From Hamadaea tsunoensis DSM 44101 (lineage in GTDB: Bacteria > Actinomycetota > Actinomycetes > Mycobacteriales > Micromonosporaceae), in the NCBI RefSeq assembly GCF_000428945.1, contig NZ_AUAX01000023.1, positions 62,001-126,000 of the forward strand: DNA of 64,000 bases, given 5' to 3'. How positions within the stretch are numbered: the first letter of the stretch is position 1; the number at the start of each line of letters is the position of its first letter. This document shows positions 48,034 through 56,878 of this stretch, in pieces. The translations under genes were made by a program, and so were the position numbers. Under the pieces are notes generated by a model. It searched no databases, had not been told where the DNA came from, and saw only the letters and a list, made by a program, of their open reading frames with translations.

Positions 48034-50348
48034 CGGCGGTGCTGACGGCGGCCCGCAAGGCGGTCGCGCGGCGGCGGGTGCAGACGGTGATCGTGAGCCT
48101 CGTCGTGCTGCTCTCCTCGATCACCGGGGTGCTCGCGATCGGCCTGCTGGTCGCCTCGCACGGCCCCTTCGACCAGGCGTTCCGGGCGGCGAACGGGGCG
48201 CACCTCACCGCGACGGTCAGCGCCGACGTGGCCGCCGACCGGCTGGCCCAGACCGGGAAGGCCACCGGCGTCACCGCGTACGCGGGGCCGTTCGACGAGG
48301 TGACCCTGCCGATCAAGGCCGAGCGGAGCCCTCTGCTCGGCGACGCCGTGATCGTCGGACGGTCCGAGCAAAACGGCCCCGTCGACCGGCTGGCCCTCGA
48401 CGACGGCAGCTGGCTGACCGGCCCGGGCCAGATCGTCCTGTCCCGCCAGTACGCAGGCCCCATGGTCTCCCCCGGCGAGACCGTGACCGTGGGCGGCGTG
48501 AGCCTGAAAGTGACGGGCATCGCCTCCTCGGTGACCTCGACCGCCAACGCCTGGGTCTGGCCGAGCCAGTCCGACGTCCTCGGCAAGGACGGCCACGTCC
48601 GGCAGATGTCGTACCGCCTCGCCGGCGGCGCCCAGCCGCTGGCCGGGCTCCCGGCCGACACCGTTCTGTCCACAACGGACTGGCTCGTCGTACGCCACGC
48701 GGTCAACCGGTCGATCTCGGCGTTCGTGCCGTTCATCGTCGCGTTCGCGGTGCTCGGCCTGATCCTGGCTGTCCTGATCACTACCAACGTCGTCAACGGC
48801 GCGGTCGTCTCAGGGTTCCGCACGATCGGCATCCTCAAGACGCTCGGCTTCACACCGCGGCAGGTGGTCGCCGTCTACGTCCTGCAGGTCACCGGTCCGT
48901 CGCTGATCGCCACCGTGATCGGGGCGGGAATCGGCGTCGTGGCCGCCGTGCCGCTGCTCAGCGACACGAACCGCGCGTACGACCTGCCGCAACGCAACCT
49001 CGCGATCCCACTGTGGGTGGTCGCCGTCGTCGCGGTGGCGGTCCCGGTGCTCGTCGCACTGTCCGCCGTCGGGCCCGCCACGCGTGCCGGCCGGCTCGCC
49101 GCCAACCAGGCCATCAGTGTCGGGCGGGCGCCCCGGAGCGGGCGGGGCTTCCGGCTGCGCCGCGCGCTCACGGCGAGCCCGCTGCCGCGCCCGATCGCGC
49201 TCGGCCTCGGCCTGCCGCTGGCCCGCCCGTCCCGCGCCGTCGGCACGGTCGTCGCGCTGCTGCTCGGCTCGGTCACCCTGGTCTTCTCCATCGGCCTCGG
49301 CACATCGCTCAACCGGCTGGACACGGCGTTCAACCGTACGGACGCCATGCAGATCAACGTCGACATCATGGTGGCGAACGGGCGCATCGAGGTGAACCGC
49401 CCGGCGCCCGGTCACGAGAACGAGCCGCCGCCGGCACCGAAGATCCCCGACCAGGCCGCCGTTCTGGCCAAGGTCAAGGCCATGACCGGCACGGCCCACG
49501 CGGTGCTCGTGCGCGAGCAGAGCCTGCGGGTCGCCGGCGACACCAGGGAGGTCAACATCCGGGGGTACGCGGAGAGCGTCGCCCAATCCGGCTTCGCCCT
49601 GCTGTCCGGCCGGCTGAACGCGACCCCGGGGGAGGTCATGGCCTCGACGTACATGCTGCGCCAGACCGGGCATCACGTGGGCGACAAGCTGACCCTGTCG
49701 ACGGGGGCGGTGGTCACGATCGTCGGCGAGTTCCTGGACGGCAGCAACATCTTCAACATCGTCGGTGACATGTCCCTGGTCACCGAGCCCGACCGGGCCG
49801 GCATCGAGATCGGCCTGGCCCCCGGCACCGACGCTGCCCGGTACGCCGAGGACCTGCAGAAGCAGTACGACGCGGGCGACGGGGTCTTCGTCGACAACCT
49901 GCTGGCGAACTCCGGCTCGGAGACGCTGCTCGTCCTCACCGGGCTGATCACGCTGCTGACCCTGCTGCTGTCCGGGGTGGCCGCGGCCGGCGTCCTCAAC
50001 ACCGTCGTGCTCACCACGCGGGAGCGCATCCAGGAGATCGGCGTCCTGAAGTCGCTCGGGATGACGCCCCGGCAGACCCGGATGATGATCATCAGCTCGA
50101 TGATCGGCCTGGGCCTGCTGGCCGGCGTGGTGGCGGTGCCGCTGGGGGTAGCGTTGCAGCACCGGGTTCTGCCGATCATGGGCAACGCGGCCGGCATCGC
50201 CATCCCGTCGGAGATCGTCGACGTCTACGGGCTGCCGCAACTCGTCCTGCTGGGCCTGGCCGGGGTGGTGCTCGCCGTCCTCGGTGCCCTGCTCCCGGCC
50301 GGCTGGGCCGCCCGGACCCGGGTCGCCACCGCGCTACGGGCGGAGTGA
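48030..50348 (+). CDS. FtsX/MacB-type ABC transporter permease, duplicated
   Basis: A 772-residue permease starting at GTG 48030. TM1 (about residues 17-40) is followed by an external domain (about 45-235), then three helices (about 240-350, first FtsX unit). TM5 comes after a cytoplasmic loop rich in Arg (about 365-385) at about 400-420, with a second external domain (about 425-625). Three terminal helices close the chain (about 640-770; ERIQEIGVLKSLGMTPRQTR is the coupling helix). The two half repeats make one 8-TM permease, as in BceB or LolCE fusions. It uses force rather than classical import, probably for antimicrobial removal or lipoprotein handling. Confidence 0.9.
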   Translation: MTAVLTAARKAVARRRVQTVIVSLVVLLSSITGVLAIGLLVASHGPFDQAFRAANGAHLTATVSADVAADRLAQTGKATGVTAYAGPFDEVTLPIKAERSPLLGDAVIVGRSEQNGPVDRLALDDGSWLTGPGQIVLSRQYAGPMVSPGETVTVGGVSLKVTGIASSVTSTANAWVWPSQSDVLGKDGHVRQMSYRLAGGAQPLAGLPADTVLSTTDWLVVRHAVNRSISAFVPFIVAFAVLGLILAVLITTNVVNGAVVSGFRTIGILKTLGFTPRQVVAVYVLQVTGPSLIATVIGAGIGVVAAVPLLSDTNRAYDLPQRNLAIPLWVVAVVAVAVPVLVALSAVGPATRAGRLAANQAISVGRAPRSGRGFRLRRALTASPLPRPIALGLGLPLARPSRAVGTVVALLLGSVTLVFSIGLGTSLNRLDTAFNRTDAMQINVDIMVANGRIEVNRPAPGHENEPPPAPKIPDQAAVLAKVKAMTGTAHAVLVREQSLRVAGDTREVNIRGYAESVAQSGFALLSGRLNATPGEVMASTYMLRQTGHHVGDKLTLSTGAVVTIVGEFLDGSNIFNIVGDMSLVTEPDRAGIEIGLAPGTDAARYAEDLQKQYDAGDGVFVDNLLANSGSETLLVLTGLITLLTLLLSGVAAAGVLNTVVLTTRERIQEIGVLKSLGMTPRQTRMMIISSMIGLGLLAGVVAVPLGVALQHRVLPIMGNAAGIAIPSEIVDVYGLPQLVLLGLAGVVLAVLGALLPAGWAARTRVATALRAE

Positions 50349-50678
50349 AACCGGCTGAAGATGTGCCGACGGCCGGTCCGCGATGATCACCCCCATGTCA
50401 TCGCGGCCGGCCGACCGGCTTCTGGGGACGAAACGCCGTACCCCCGTCCGGCGTGGGACCCGTCCCCTGTGTGCGTGTCCTCGGCGCTCGCGGGTCCGGA
50501 AACCCCCATTACCGGGCCTGGGCGCTGATCAACACCTGGGGTGTTGATACGAGCTTCACGCTTGTGCCACCACCATAACCAGAGGTCAGGCCGCTTTGCA
50601 ACACTTTCCGAAAGCGAACTGCTACACAGCGTGACAGAAACACATTTCAGTTTCTTGGGAGCGCTTCCAACACCTCCG
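50349..50678. other. Intergenic region with hairpin and a CebR-like site
   Basis: 330 bases between convergent genes (permease stop 50348; DoxX stop 50679). No gene supported. It contains a perfect hairpin ATCAACACC-TGG-GGTGTTGAT (50528-50548) and TGGGAGCGCTTCCA (50656-50669). The stretch from 50520 to 50670 is less GC-rich than the surroundings. Confidence 0.65.
50656..50669. promoter_or_regulatory. CebR/LacI-type operator-like sequence, orphan
   Basis: TGGGAGCGCTTCCA differs in one base from the palindrome TGGGAGCGCTCCCA recognised by CebR-type cello-oligosaccharide repressors in streptomycetes. It sits at the 3' end of two convergent genes with no start nearby, so as it stands it controls nothing obvious. 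Confidence 0.4.
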
Positions 50679-51242
50679 CTACTTCAGCCAGGCCCACTTC
50701 TGGACGATCGGCAGGCTGCGCCACCAGGGCGCGAGGCCGTACCGCAGGCCCTCGCCGCTGAACGCCACCGCGAGGATCACGACCGCGTAGATGAGGTGTT
50801 CGTCCAGGAACGGATTGGAGGCGATCGGCAGTGACGCCATCCACATGAAGATCAGCAGCAGCGGCCCGGTGACGGCCGCCACCCACATGCCGATGCCCAG
50901 GATCAGCGCGAGGCCCAGCCCGGCGAGACCGAGCATGAACAGCCAGTCGGCCCAGGCCTTGCCGGCCATCCCGTTGAAGAACCCCGCGAACGGCCCCTCG
51001 ACGCCCGACAGGTACCCCGTCGTCGGGGAGCCGCCGTTGATCCAGGCCTTCGCGGACGGGGTCGCCTTGCCCAGCCCGAACAGCTTGTCGAGGAATGCCC
51101 ACAGGAAGATGAATCCGATGGCCGCCCGCGCGAGACCGAAGAGCATCTCGCCGACGGCGTGTTCGCGTACCGTGCTGTATTCGGCCGCCGCATGCCGCGC
51201 CGTCCGCGTGGAGAGTCCGGCTCCTGCCCTGATGGAGGTCAT
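50679..51242 (-). CDS. DoxX-like membrane protein
   Basis: A 187-residue protein with four hydrophobic helices (about residues 32-52, 88-108, 112-132 and 145-165), beginning after AAGGAGA at ATG 51242. Typical DoxX family features are LARAAIGFIFLWAFLDKLFG, the MLGLAGLGLALILGIGMWVA helix and SNPFLDEHLIYAVVIL near the end. Actinobacterial DoxX proteins act in oxidative-stress or thiol-linked complexes, but this one has no rhodanese or superoxide dismutase partner. Upstream (51243-51324) separates it from the beta-helix protein stop; they may share a transcript. Confidence 0.88.
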   Translation of the reverse strand: MTSIRAGAGLSTRTARHAAAEYSTVREHAVGEMLFGLARAAIGFIFLWAFLDKLFGLGKATPSAKAWINGGSPTTGYLSGVEGPFAGFFNGMAGKAWADWLFMLGLAGLGLALILGIGMWVAAVTGPLLLIFMWMASLPIASNPFLDEHLIYAVVILAVAFSGEGLRYGLAPWWRSLPIVQKWAWLK

Positions 51243-51324
51243 CAAAGGTCTCCTTCCCTCGATAATGTCGAGGGTAGGTGTGATGACCTGCGCAGATAGG
51301 CGAATCCGGATCTCAGGGCGGCGC

Positions 51325-52560
51325 TCAGCCGGTGAAGTCGCCGCTGTGCGCGGAGTTCGAGGGCCAGAGATATCTGCCGTTGTCGGCCGTCGTGAAGTGT
51401 TTGTTCCCGTCGCCGGCGCGTACCTGGAGGCGGTTGTTCCGCCAGGTCGAACCACGCGACTTCCCGCCCCACATCCCGCCGTAGTTGAATCCGTACAACT
51501 GGCTCAACTCGGCCGAGAACACGTTGCCGGTGACGGTGATGTTCGTGGCGTTGTCGCGTACGCCGATGCTGAGTGCGTACCCCCAGCCGGACACGTAGTT
51601 GTTCGTGAACGAGACGTGGTCGTAGACGCCGTCGCCCTGCAACGCCAGCCCGTTCGTGTTGCCGAGGGAGGCGATCGTGTTGTGGTCGATGATCATCGGA
51701 CCGCCGTTCCCCTCGCTCTGCGGGCCGATGCCGTCGTGGTGGTACACGTCGTGCGAGGTGTCCGCCAGATCGTGGATGTAGTTGTTCGTCCAGCGCGACG
51801 GCCGGCCGGCGAACCCGGTCACCATCTCCAGCCCGGCGTCGCCCCAGATGTCGTTGTGGTCCATCGTGGACACTGCCTCCTTCATCGTGGTGATCAGCTG
51901 CCACGACTTGTCGAACGGCGTACCGGGCGGGTTGTGCGCCGACGACACCTTCCCGTCGTTGCCGGGCGGCCGCGCGTACGCGCTGGGCTTGAAGGTCGTG
52001 TAGCGGAAGGCGATCGCCCGGTCGGCGTAGATCTGCACGAGGTTGTCGTTCGGGTCGGCCCCCTCGAACAGGCAGCCCACGAACGTCAGATTGTCGCCGT
52101 AGATCTCGACCTTCAACGCCAGGAAGTGCTTGAAGTAGATGACGCTGTTGTCGGGATAGCTGAGCCGCAACGGTTTCGTCGCGCTCATCCCCGACGCGTA
52201 GTCCGTCAACCTCCCCGGGTACGCGGCATGCCCGAAACCGCCCGCGTTCGCCGGCGTGTGCGCGTACCCCGTGTTGGAGAAGTCGGGCCAGTAGCCGGAA
52301 CCGTCGTTCGGACGCGACGCGAGCGCGGAGCCGTTCGGGCGCGCGGAGGCCTTCGGCGAAGCGGAGGCGGACGCGGACGCGGACACCGATGTCGACGCGG
52401 AGGCCGAGCCCGGCGGCGTGCCGGCGACCGACCCGCCGGGGGTGGCCGCGACGGTGTCGATCCGCAGCGTCGGATCGCCCGCGGATCGGGTCAGGTACGC
52501 CACCGTCGCCCCGGCCGCGACGGCCAGGCCGACCGCGATCGCGAGCCAGCGCAGCCGCAT
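51325..52560 (-). CDS. Secreted right-handed parallel beta-helix protein
   Basis: A 411-residue protein with an N-terminal anchor or signal helix (about residues 4-22) and a Ser/Ala-rich linker (about 50-72, repeats of SASA). The remainder reads as stacked beta-helix rungs with Asn/Asp ladders: NLTFVGCLFEGAD, STMDHNDIWGDAG, SRWTNNYIHDLAD, MIIDHNTIASLG, VSFTNNYVSG, NITVTGNVFS. HDVYHHDGIG could be a metal or active site. The fold is shared by pectate lyases, alginate epimerases and chondroitinases; no family-defining catalytic set is identified. ATG 52560 precedes the hydrophobic start. Divergent from the GGDEF gene. Confidence 0.82.
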   Translation of the reverse strand: MRLRWLAIAVGLAVAAGATVAYLTRSAGDPTLRIDTVAATPGGSVAGTPPGSASASTSVSASASASASPKASARPNGSALASRPNDGSGYWPDFSNTGYAHTPANAGGFGHAAYPGRLTDYASGMSATKPLRLSYPDNSVIYFKHFLALKVEIYGDNLTFVGCLFEGADPNDNLVQIYADRAIAFRYTTFKPSAYARPPGNDGKVSSAHNPPGTPFDKSWQLITTMKEAVSTMDHNDIWGDAGLEMVTGFAGRPSRWTNNYIHDLADTSHDVYHHDGIGPQSEGNGGPMIIDHNTIASLGNTNGLALQGDGVYDHVSFTNNYVSGWGYALSIGVRDNATNITVTGNVFSAELSQLYGFNYGGMWGGKSRGSTWRNNRLQVRAGDGNKHFTTADNGRYLWPSNSAHSGDFTG

Positions 52561-52756
52561 AGCCCCACCTCGTCTACGTTGGACAGATCAGCAGACGGTA
52601 CGCTTGCGGCACGATAACCGCCACACCGCACACGACGTCCGGTTCACGACGCCGATGGCTTTTCGTACGATTCAGCCCGGCTGACCGGCGGACCCGCAGG
52701 GGATCAAGCGGTGCCCGGTTCCTGCGTGGCAGGCTGGGGATTTGTACAGTACGGCT

Positions 52757-54259
52757 ATGGCGGGCCCGCAGGACGACCCGATCGCGGCCGAGTGGCTCAT
52801 CTTCCGCGATCTGACCACGGCTGGGCGTTCCGCGGAGGCGTACACGCTGGCCGACGAGATCATCGCGGGCACCGTCGACCCGCTGCGGGTCGGCCAGGCG
52901 CTCATCGAGAAGCTGGTCGCCCTGCTCAACCTGGGGCAGGCCGACGACCGGCGCGCCACGGCCGCCATCCTCGACGCCATCGGCGCCGCGCTCGCCCAGG
53001 CTCCCCGCCACCCGCGCCTCACCGGCGAGTACCACGTGCTGTCCGGGGTGGTCGCGCACGAGAACGGCTCGCTCGGCACCGCCGCCAACCATCTCGTACG
53101 CGCCGAGCGGGTCCTGCGCCGCATGTCGGAACTGTCGGTCGCCGCCGCCGACACCTGGCACGACCTGTCGAGCGCCTACTCGGCGATGGGTTTCCACGCC
53201 AAGGCGCTGGACGCCATGCGGCAGGGCCGGCAGCTGTGCGTGCGGGCGAACATCACCGAGGCGATCTGCGCCTGCCTCGAGACCCAGGTACGCGCCGCGG
53301 TCGCCGCCGACCACCAGGGCTGCACCGACATCGCCGTACGCGATCTCGAAGCCGCCGTACGCTTCGGCCGGGCCAGCGCCGCGGACCTGAACGCGATGGA
53401 CACCGGTTTCCTCGCGTACGCGGCCGCCCGGCTGTGTGTCCTCGGTGTACCCACGGAGGCGATCGCGCCACCGGACCCGGGCGAGGATCCGTCGCTGATC
53501 CACGCCGGCCAACTCCGCGCGGTCTGCGACGCCCTCTCCGGCGGCGACCCCGACCGGGCTCTCCAACTGCTGGACGACGTCTCCGGCCCGATCGACGTGT
53601 TCGGCGCCGCCGAGACACATCGGCTGCGCTCGATCGTGGAATCGGCCCGCGGCGACCACGCCGCCGCGCTGGCCGCGGAACGCCTGGCCATGCGCCTTAC
53701 GACCACCCCCGAACGGGAGGTCCGCAGCCGCTACATCGGCAGCGTCGGCGTGACCCTCGACCAGGAACGCCTGCGCAAGATGGCCGCCCGGCACGCCGAC
53801 GCCGCCCTGTCGGACCCGCTCACCGGCCTGCCCAACCGCCGCCGGCTCGAAGCCTTCATCGCCGCGCTGGCCGCCCGCCGCGTACCGGCCGTGATCGGCC
53901 TGCTGGACCTCGACGGCTTCAAGGCCGTCAACGACACCCACGGCCACCCGACCGGCGACCTCGTCCTGCAGCGCGTCGCGGGCATCCTCGCCCGCAACAT
54001 GCGCCCCGACGACCTCCTCGCCCGCTACGGCGGCGACGAGTTCGTCGTCGTGCTGCCGTCGACCACGGTCGAGCAGGCGTACCAGATCGGACGGCGGATG
54101 ACGGCCGCGGTGGACGCGCACGACTGGCAGGCCCTGGCCCGGTCGACGCCGGTCTCGATCAGCGCGGGATGGGCGGCCCTGGAGGACGACCTGGCCGCCG
54201 CGTTGCGGGTGGCGGATCAGGAGCTCTACCGCAACAAACGCTCCCGGTCCTCTTTGTAA
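52757..54259 (+). CDS. TPR-GGDEF diguanylate cyclase
   Basis: A 500-residue cytoplasmic protein. Residues 1-340 are helical TPR-like repeats (WHDLSSAYSAMGFHAKALDA; DPDRALQLLDD). A GGDEF domain (about 350-500) has DPLTGLPNRR, GLLDLDGFKAVNDTHGH and the intact active site RYGGDEFVVV. The inhibitory site RPDD lies five residues before GGDEF, fitting RxxD-x5-GGDEF, so the enzyme is probably active and product-inhibited. It makes cyclic di-GMP, which in actinobacteria controls development through BldD. No transmembrane sensor; the TPR part likely binds a partner protein. ATG 52757 is preferred to TTG 52742. Confidence 0.92.
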   Translation: MAGPQDDPIAAEWLIFRDLTTAGRSAEAYTLADEIIAGTVDPLRVGQALIEKLVALLNLGQADDRRATAAILDAIGAALAQAPRHPRLTGEYHVLSGVVAHENGSLGTAANHLVRAERVLRRMSELSVAAADTWHDLSSAYSAMGFHAKALDAMRQGRQLCVRANITEAICACLETQVRAAVAADHQGCTDIAVRDLEAAVRFGRASAADLNAMDTGFLAYAAARLCVLGVPTEAIAPPDPGEDPSLIHAGQLRAVCDALSGGDPDRALQLLDDVSGPIDVFGAAETHRLRSIVESARGDHAAALAAERLAMRLTTTPEREVRSRYIGSVGVTLDQERLRKMAARHADAALSDPLTGLPNRRRLEAFIAALAARRVPAVIGLLDLDGFKAVNDTHGHPTGDLVLQRVAGILARNMRPDDLLARYGGDEFVVVLPSTTVEQAYQIGRRMTAAVDAHDWQALARSTPVSISAGWAALEDDLAAALRVADQELYRNKRSRSSL

Positions 54260-54842
54260 CGTCGTGCTTCCGGCCGGTGGTGCCGGAGCTCCCACATCGA
54301 CACGATCGCGGAAGACGCAGCTGCGCGGGCAACGCAAGCGATCTTGGACAGGAAAGGGCTCTCCGGTCGCATCTGCGGGTGAATCGGTCGCGGCCGACAA
54401 CATGGTTCCCGCCCCCGCCAGTGATCGATGAACGGCAGCTGCCTTGATCAAATACCACTCATACGGCATCACGACGCCGATTTTCTTGATCAAGTAACAT
54501 CATGACGGCGGGAGGGCGCTTCCTTGCCGGATATCACTCGGGGGGCAGAGGTCGCTCCATCAGACGTGAAGGCATGATCAAGTTCCCGGATCCTGCAGAA
54601 AACGGGCCGATTCCGCGGCTCCAGGGAACTTGATCACGCCATGGAGATCCACTACTACGGATTGCGGGCACTGGATCGAGGCCAGGGACGTTCCGGATCC
54701 CGCGACCGAGGCCGGGGATCCATAGCGCCACAACGACGCCGGGCCGACAGCCTGGTCAGGCTGGGCATTGTCACGACTGTCCGGTATGCAGGCTGTCCGA
54801 TCCATCCAGAATGGAGTCGCGACAAAAAGCGAGCTGGTTGGA
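54260..54842. other. Gene-free region with second copy of the MITE core
   Basis: 583 bases without a supported gene. From 54360 the sequence matches the core of the element at 28971-29567, ending near 54700. The rest (54700-54842) shows weak similarity around the GTCGCGACAAA block. Confidence 0.7.
54360..54700. mobile_element. MITE-like core, second copy
   Basis: Similar to 29011-29405 throughout: CTCTCCGGT start, GGCCGACAAC, CCTTGATCAAATACC, GACGCCGATTT, ATCAGACGTGAAGGCATGAT and the 13-bp inverted repeat TGATCAAGTTCCC (54575-54587) with its partner (54624-54636). About 60 bases of the first copy's inner palindrome are missing. The 20-bp GATCCCGTTTGG ends are not seen here, so this copy has lost or never had them. 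Confidence 0.7.
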
Positions 54843-55253
54843 TCAGACAGGATCCAGAGCCACAACGGGGATCACCCGCGACACCCCCGCCTGGTGATCT
54901 ACAAAGAACGGGTAGTCCGCCGTGATCCGCCCCCAGGCCGCTTCCCGATCCGCTCCCGTCAGCGACGATGCCGTTGCAGCGATCGTGGACGACCCGACCT
55001 CCACGACCACCCGGGGATCGGCGACCAGGTTGAGGTACCAGTCCGGGTCCCGGGGCGCCCCGGCGTTGGACGCGATCACGTGCAGCCGCCCGTCCAGCCG
55101 TACGAACATCATCGGCGTCGTCCGGGCGGCACCGCTCCGGCGGCCGGTCGTGGTCAGCAGGAGCAGCGGTCGCCCCGGAGGCGCGCCGTGGGCACGGAAA
55201 TCGGAGATCACCTGGCGGTTGTACGCCCGCATGTCGGTCGGCATTTCGGCCAT
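54843..55253 (-). CDS. Deazaflavin (F420)-dependent nitroreductase family (DDN-like) protein
   Basis: A 136-residue split-beta-barrel protein. Conserved motifs are GRPLLLLTTTGRRSGAARTTPM (cofactor phosphate site), YLNLVADPRVVVEVGSS and a terminal FFVDHQAGVSRVIPVVAL. Members bind F420 (some FMN) and reduce quinones or nitro-compounds, often at the membrane. F420 dependence fits an actinobacterium but is inferred from family. ATG 55253 is chosen; ATG 55244 is a second in-frame candidate and no strong ribosome site separates them. Divergent from the AA10 gene. Confidence 0.9.
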   Translation of the reverse strand: MAEMPTDMRAYNRQVISDFRAHGAPPGRPLLLLTTTGRRSGAARTTPMMFVRLDGRLHVIASNAGAPRDPDWYLNLVADPRVVVEVGSSTIAATASSLTGADREAAWGRITADYPFFVDHQAGVSRVIPVVALDPV

Positions 55254-55430
55254 GTCAACCAGGCTACCCATGCGGGCCTGACCTGAATCCGGTGTGCCAA
55301 TCCGACGCGTTGTCGTTAAGAGCATTTACTGTAACTTTTGTTTACCGTATCTTGGCGCACAGACGTACGCGAATTTCCGCACGCGTACGGCACGGCCCTG
55401 GAAGAACTCGTCCCCCAACGAGGAGGAGCC

Positions 55431-56201
55431 ATGCGTAAGAGCGTCACCCTCACCATCCTGTCCACAGTGGCCGTCGTGGCCTCGCTCTTGGTCAATGTTC
55501 CTGCCGCGAGCGCGCACGGCTACATCTCGTCGCCGCCGAGCCGCCAGGCACAATGCGCCTCGGGCACGGTCCCCAACTGCGGCGACATCGTCTGGGAGCC
55601 GCAGAGTGTCGAGGCGCCCAAGGGTTCGATGTTGTGCAACGGCGGCGGCAGCCGGTTCGCCGAGCTCAACGACGATTCGAAGCCGTGGGTCGCGACCAGC
55701 GTCGGCACCAGCGTCACCTTCAACTGGGTCCTCACGGCCCGCCACCGCACGAGCACCTGGGAGTACTTCGTCGGCAGCACGAGAGTCGCGGTCGTGAACG
55801 ACAACGGCGCCACCCCTGGCGCCACCGTCAGCCATACCGTCAGTCTCGCCGGCTACTCCGGCCGCATCAAGGTGCTCGCCCGGTGGAACGTCTACGACAC
55901 CGCGAACGCGTTCTACTCGTGCGTCGACCTCACCGTGGGCGGTGGCGGCAACCCGTCACCGTCGCCGTCGGCCTCCCCCAGCCGCTCGGCCTCGCCCTCG
56001 CCGAGCGCGTCCCCCTCGCGCAGCACCGCCCCGTCGCCGAGCTCCTCGCCGACGGGTGCCACCACCTGGACGCCCGGCACGGCGTACGCCGTCGGTGCGG
56101 TCGTGACGTACAACGGCGTCAGCTACCGATGCCTGCAGGCGCACACGGCCCTCGTCGGCTGGGAACCGCCGACCACGCCGGCGCTCTGGCAGAAGATCTG
56201 A
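55431..56201 (+). CDS. AA10 lytic polysaccharide monooxygenase with chitin-binding module
   Basis: A 256-residue secreted copper enzyme. The signal peptide ends at Ala28, exposing His29 (ASAHGYISSPPSR), the first histidine-brace ligand. The second is in WVLTARHRTSTWEYF (T-A-x-H). The catalytic domain is short (about 29-170), like small chitin-active AA10 enzymes. A Ser/Pro linker (about 172-207) with SPSPSAS repeats leads to a CBM5/12-type module (about 212-256; WTPGTAYAVGAVVTYNGVSY, WEPPTTPALWQ). It oxidatively breaks crystalline chitin. ATG 55431 follows GAGGAGGAG. The promoter area at 55320-55350 is AT-rich (TTTACTGTAACTTTTGTTTA). The next gene starts 68 bases downstream. Confidence 0.94.
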   Translation: MRKSVTLTILSTVAVVASLLVNVPAASAHGYISSPPSRQAQCASGTVPNCGDIVWEPQSVEAPKGSMLCNGGGSRFAELNDDSKPWVATSVGTSVTFNWVLTARHRTSTWEYFVGSTRVAVVNDNGATPGATVSHTVSLAGYSGRIKVLARWNVYDTANAFYSCVDLTVGGGGNPSPSPSASPSRSASPSPSASPSRSTAPSPSSSPTGATTWTPGTAYAVGAVVTYNGVSYRCLQAHTALVGWEPPTTPALWQKI

Positions 56202-56269
56202 TGTCCCCGGCCGGGCCCGCCCCGAACGGGCCCGGCCACCTCCTCCAGCGACGGAACGGAACGTCCCCC

Positions 56270-56878
56270 GTGAAGAAGATCGCCGCGCTCGCCCTCCTGC
56301 TGCTCAGCGTGAGCGGCTGCGCCGCACAGCCCACCCCCGACACCGGTACGCAGGCCGCTGCGTCCCTGCCGGCGCGACCGTCGGCGTCGCGGTCGATCGG
56401 CATCGCCGAGGACGGCTCGCACAACGCCACCGATGTGATGTTCCTGCAGATGATGGCCGCGCAGTACGCGCCGGCCGACAAGCTGCTCGAACTGGCCGCG
56501 TCGCACAGCACGAACGAGCAGGTCAAGCAGCTCGCGGCAGCGATCAAGGTGACGCAGGCCGACGAGTACAAGCAGGTGCAGGCCTGGCTGACCGGCTGGG
56601 GGAAGCCGCTCGCGCCCGACAGCAACCCGGCCCTGCACGCCGAGCACGGCGGCCTGCCCGCGACCGGGCAGAAGGAGATCGACGCGCTCGCCCAGGCCGC
56701 GCCCGCGGACTTCGACCGCGAGTTCCTCAACCTGCTCCTCGGCCACCAGCACCAGGCCGTCGAGTACGCGCGCATGGAGCTGACGTCGGGCGTACAGCCT
56801 CAGGTGCTGGAGTTCGCGACGCGCATCGACTCCACCCGCAGCGGCGAGATCCCGATGATGCTCAAGCTGGTCGGGTAG
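56270..56878 (+). CDS. DUF305 lipoprotein
   Basis: A 202-residue lipoprotein: signal with lipobox LLSVSGC (Cys near residue 16) and a DUF305 domain (about 50-202). The domain carries two His-containing helical units: DVMFLQMMAAQYAPADKLLE and LGHQHQAVEYARMEL (HxH). The family adopts a ferritin-like four-helix fold, sometimes metal binding (often with copper-related genes). It starts at GTG 56270 and its 3' end overlaps the HxlR gene by 17 bases, tail to tail. No copper chaperone or exporter is adjacent. The AA10 copper enzyme immediately upstream makes a periplasmic copper-supply link worth noting, but this is inference. Confidence 0.87.
   Translation: MKKIAALALLLLSVSGCAAQPTPDTGTQAAASLPARPSASRSIGIAEDGSHNATDVMFLQMMAAQYAPADKLLELAASHSTNEQVKQLAAAIKVTQADEYKQVQAWLTGWGKPLAPDSNPALHAEHGGLPATGQKEIDALAQAAPADFDREFLNLLLGHQHQAVEYARMELTSGVQPQVLEFATRIDSTRSGEIPMMLKLVG

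Noticed and set aside
50541-50834. Small rightward frame at the DoxX 3' end
   Set aside because: Mostly antisense to DoxX, no ribosome site, unusual composition.
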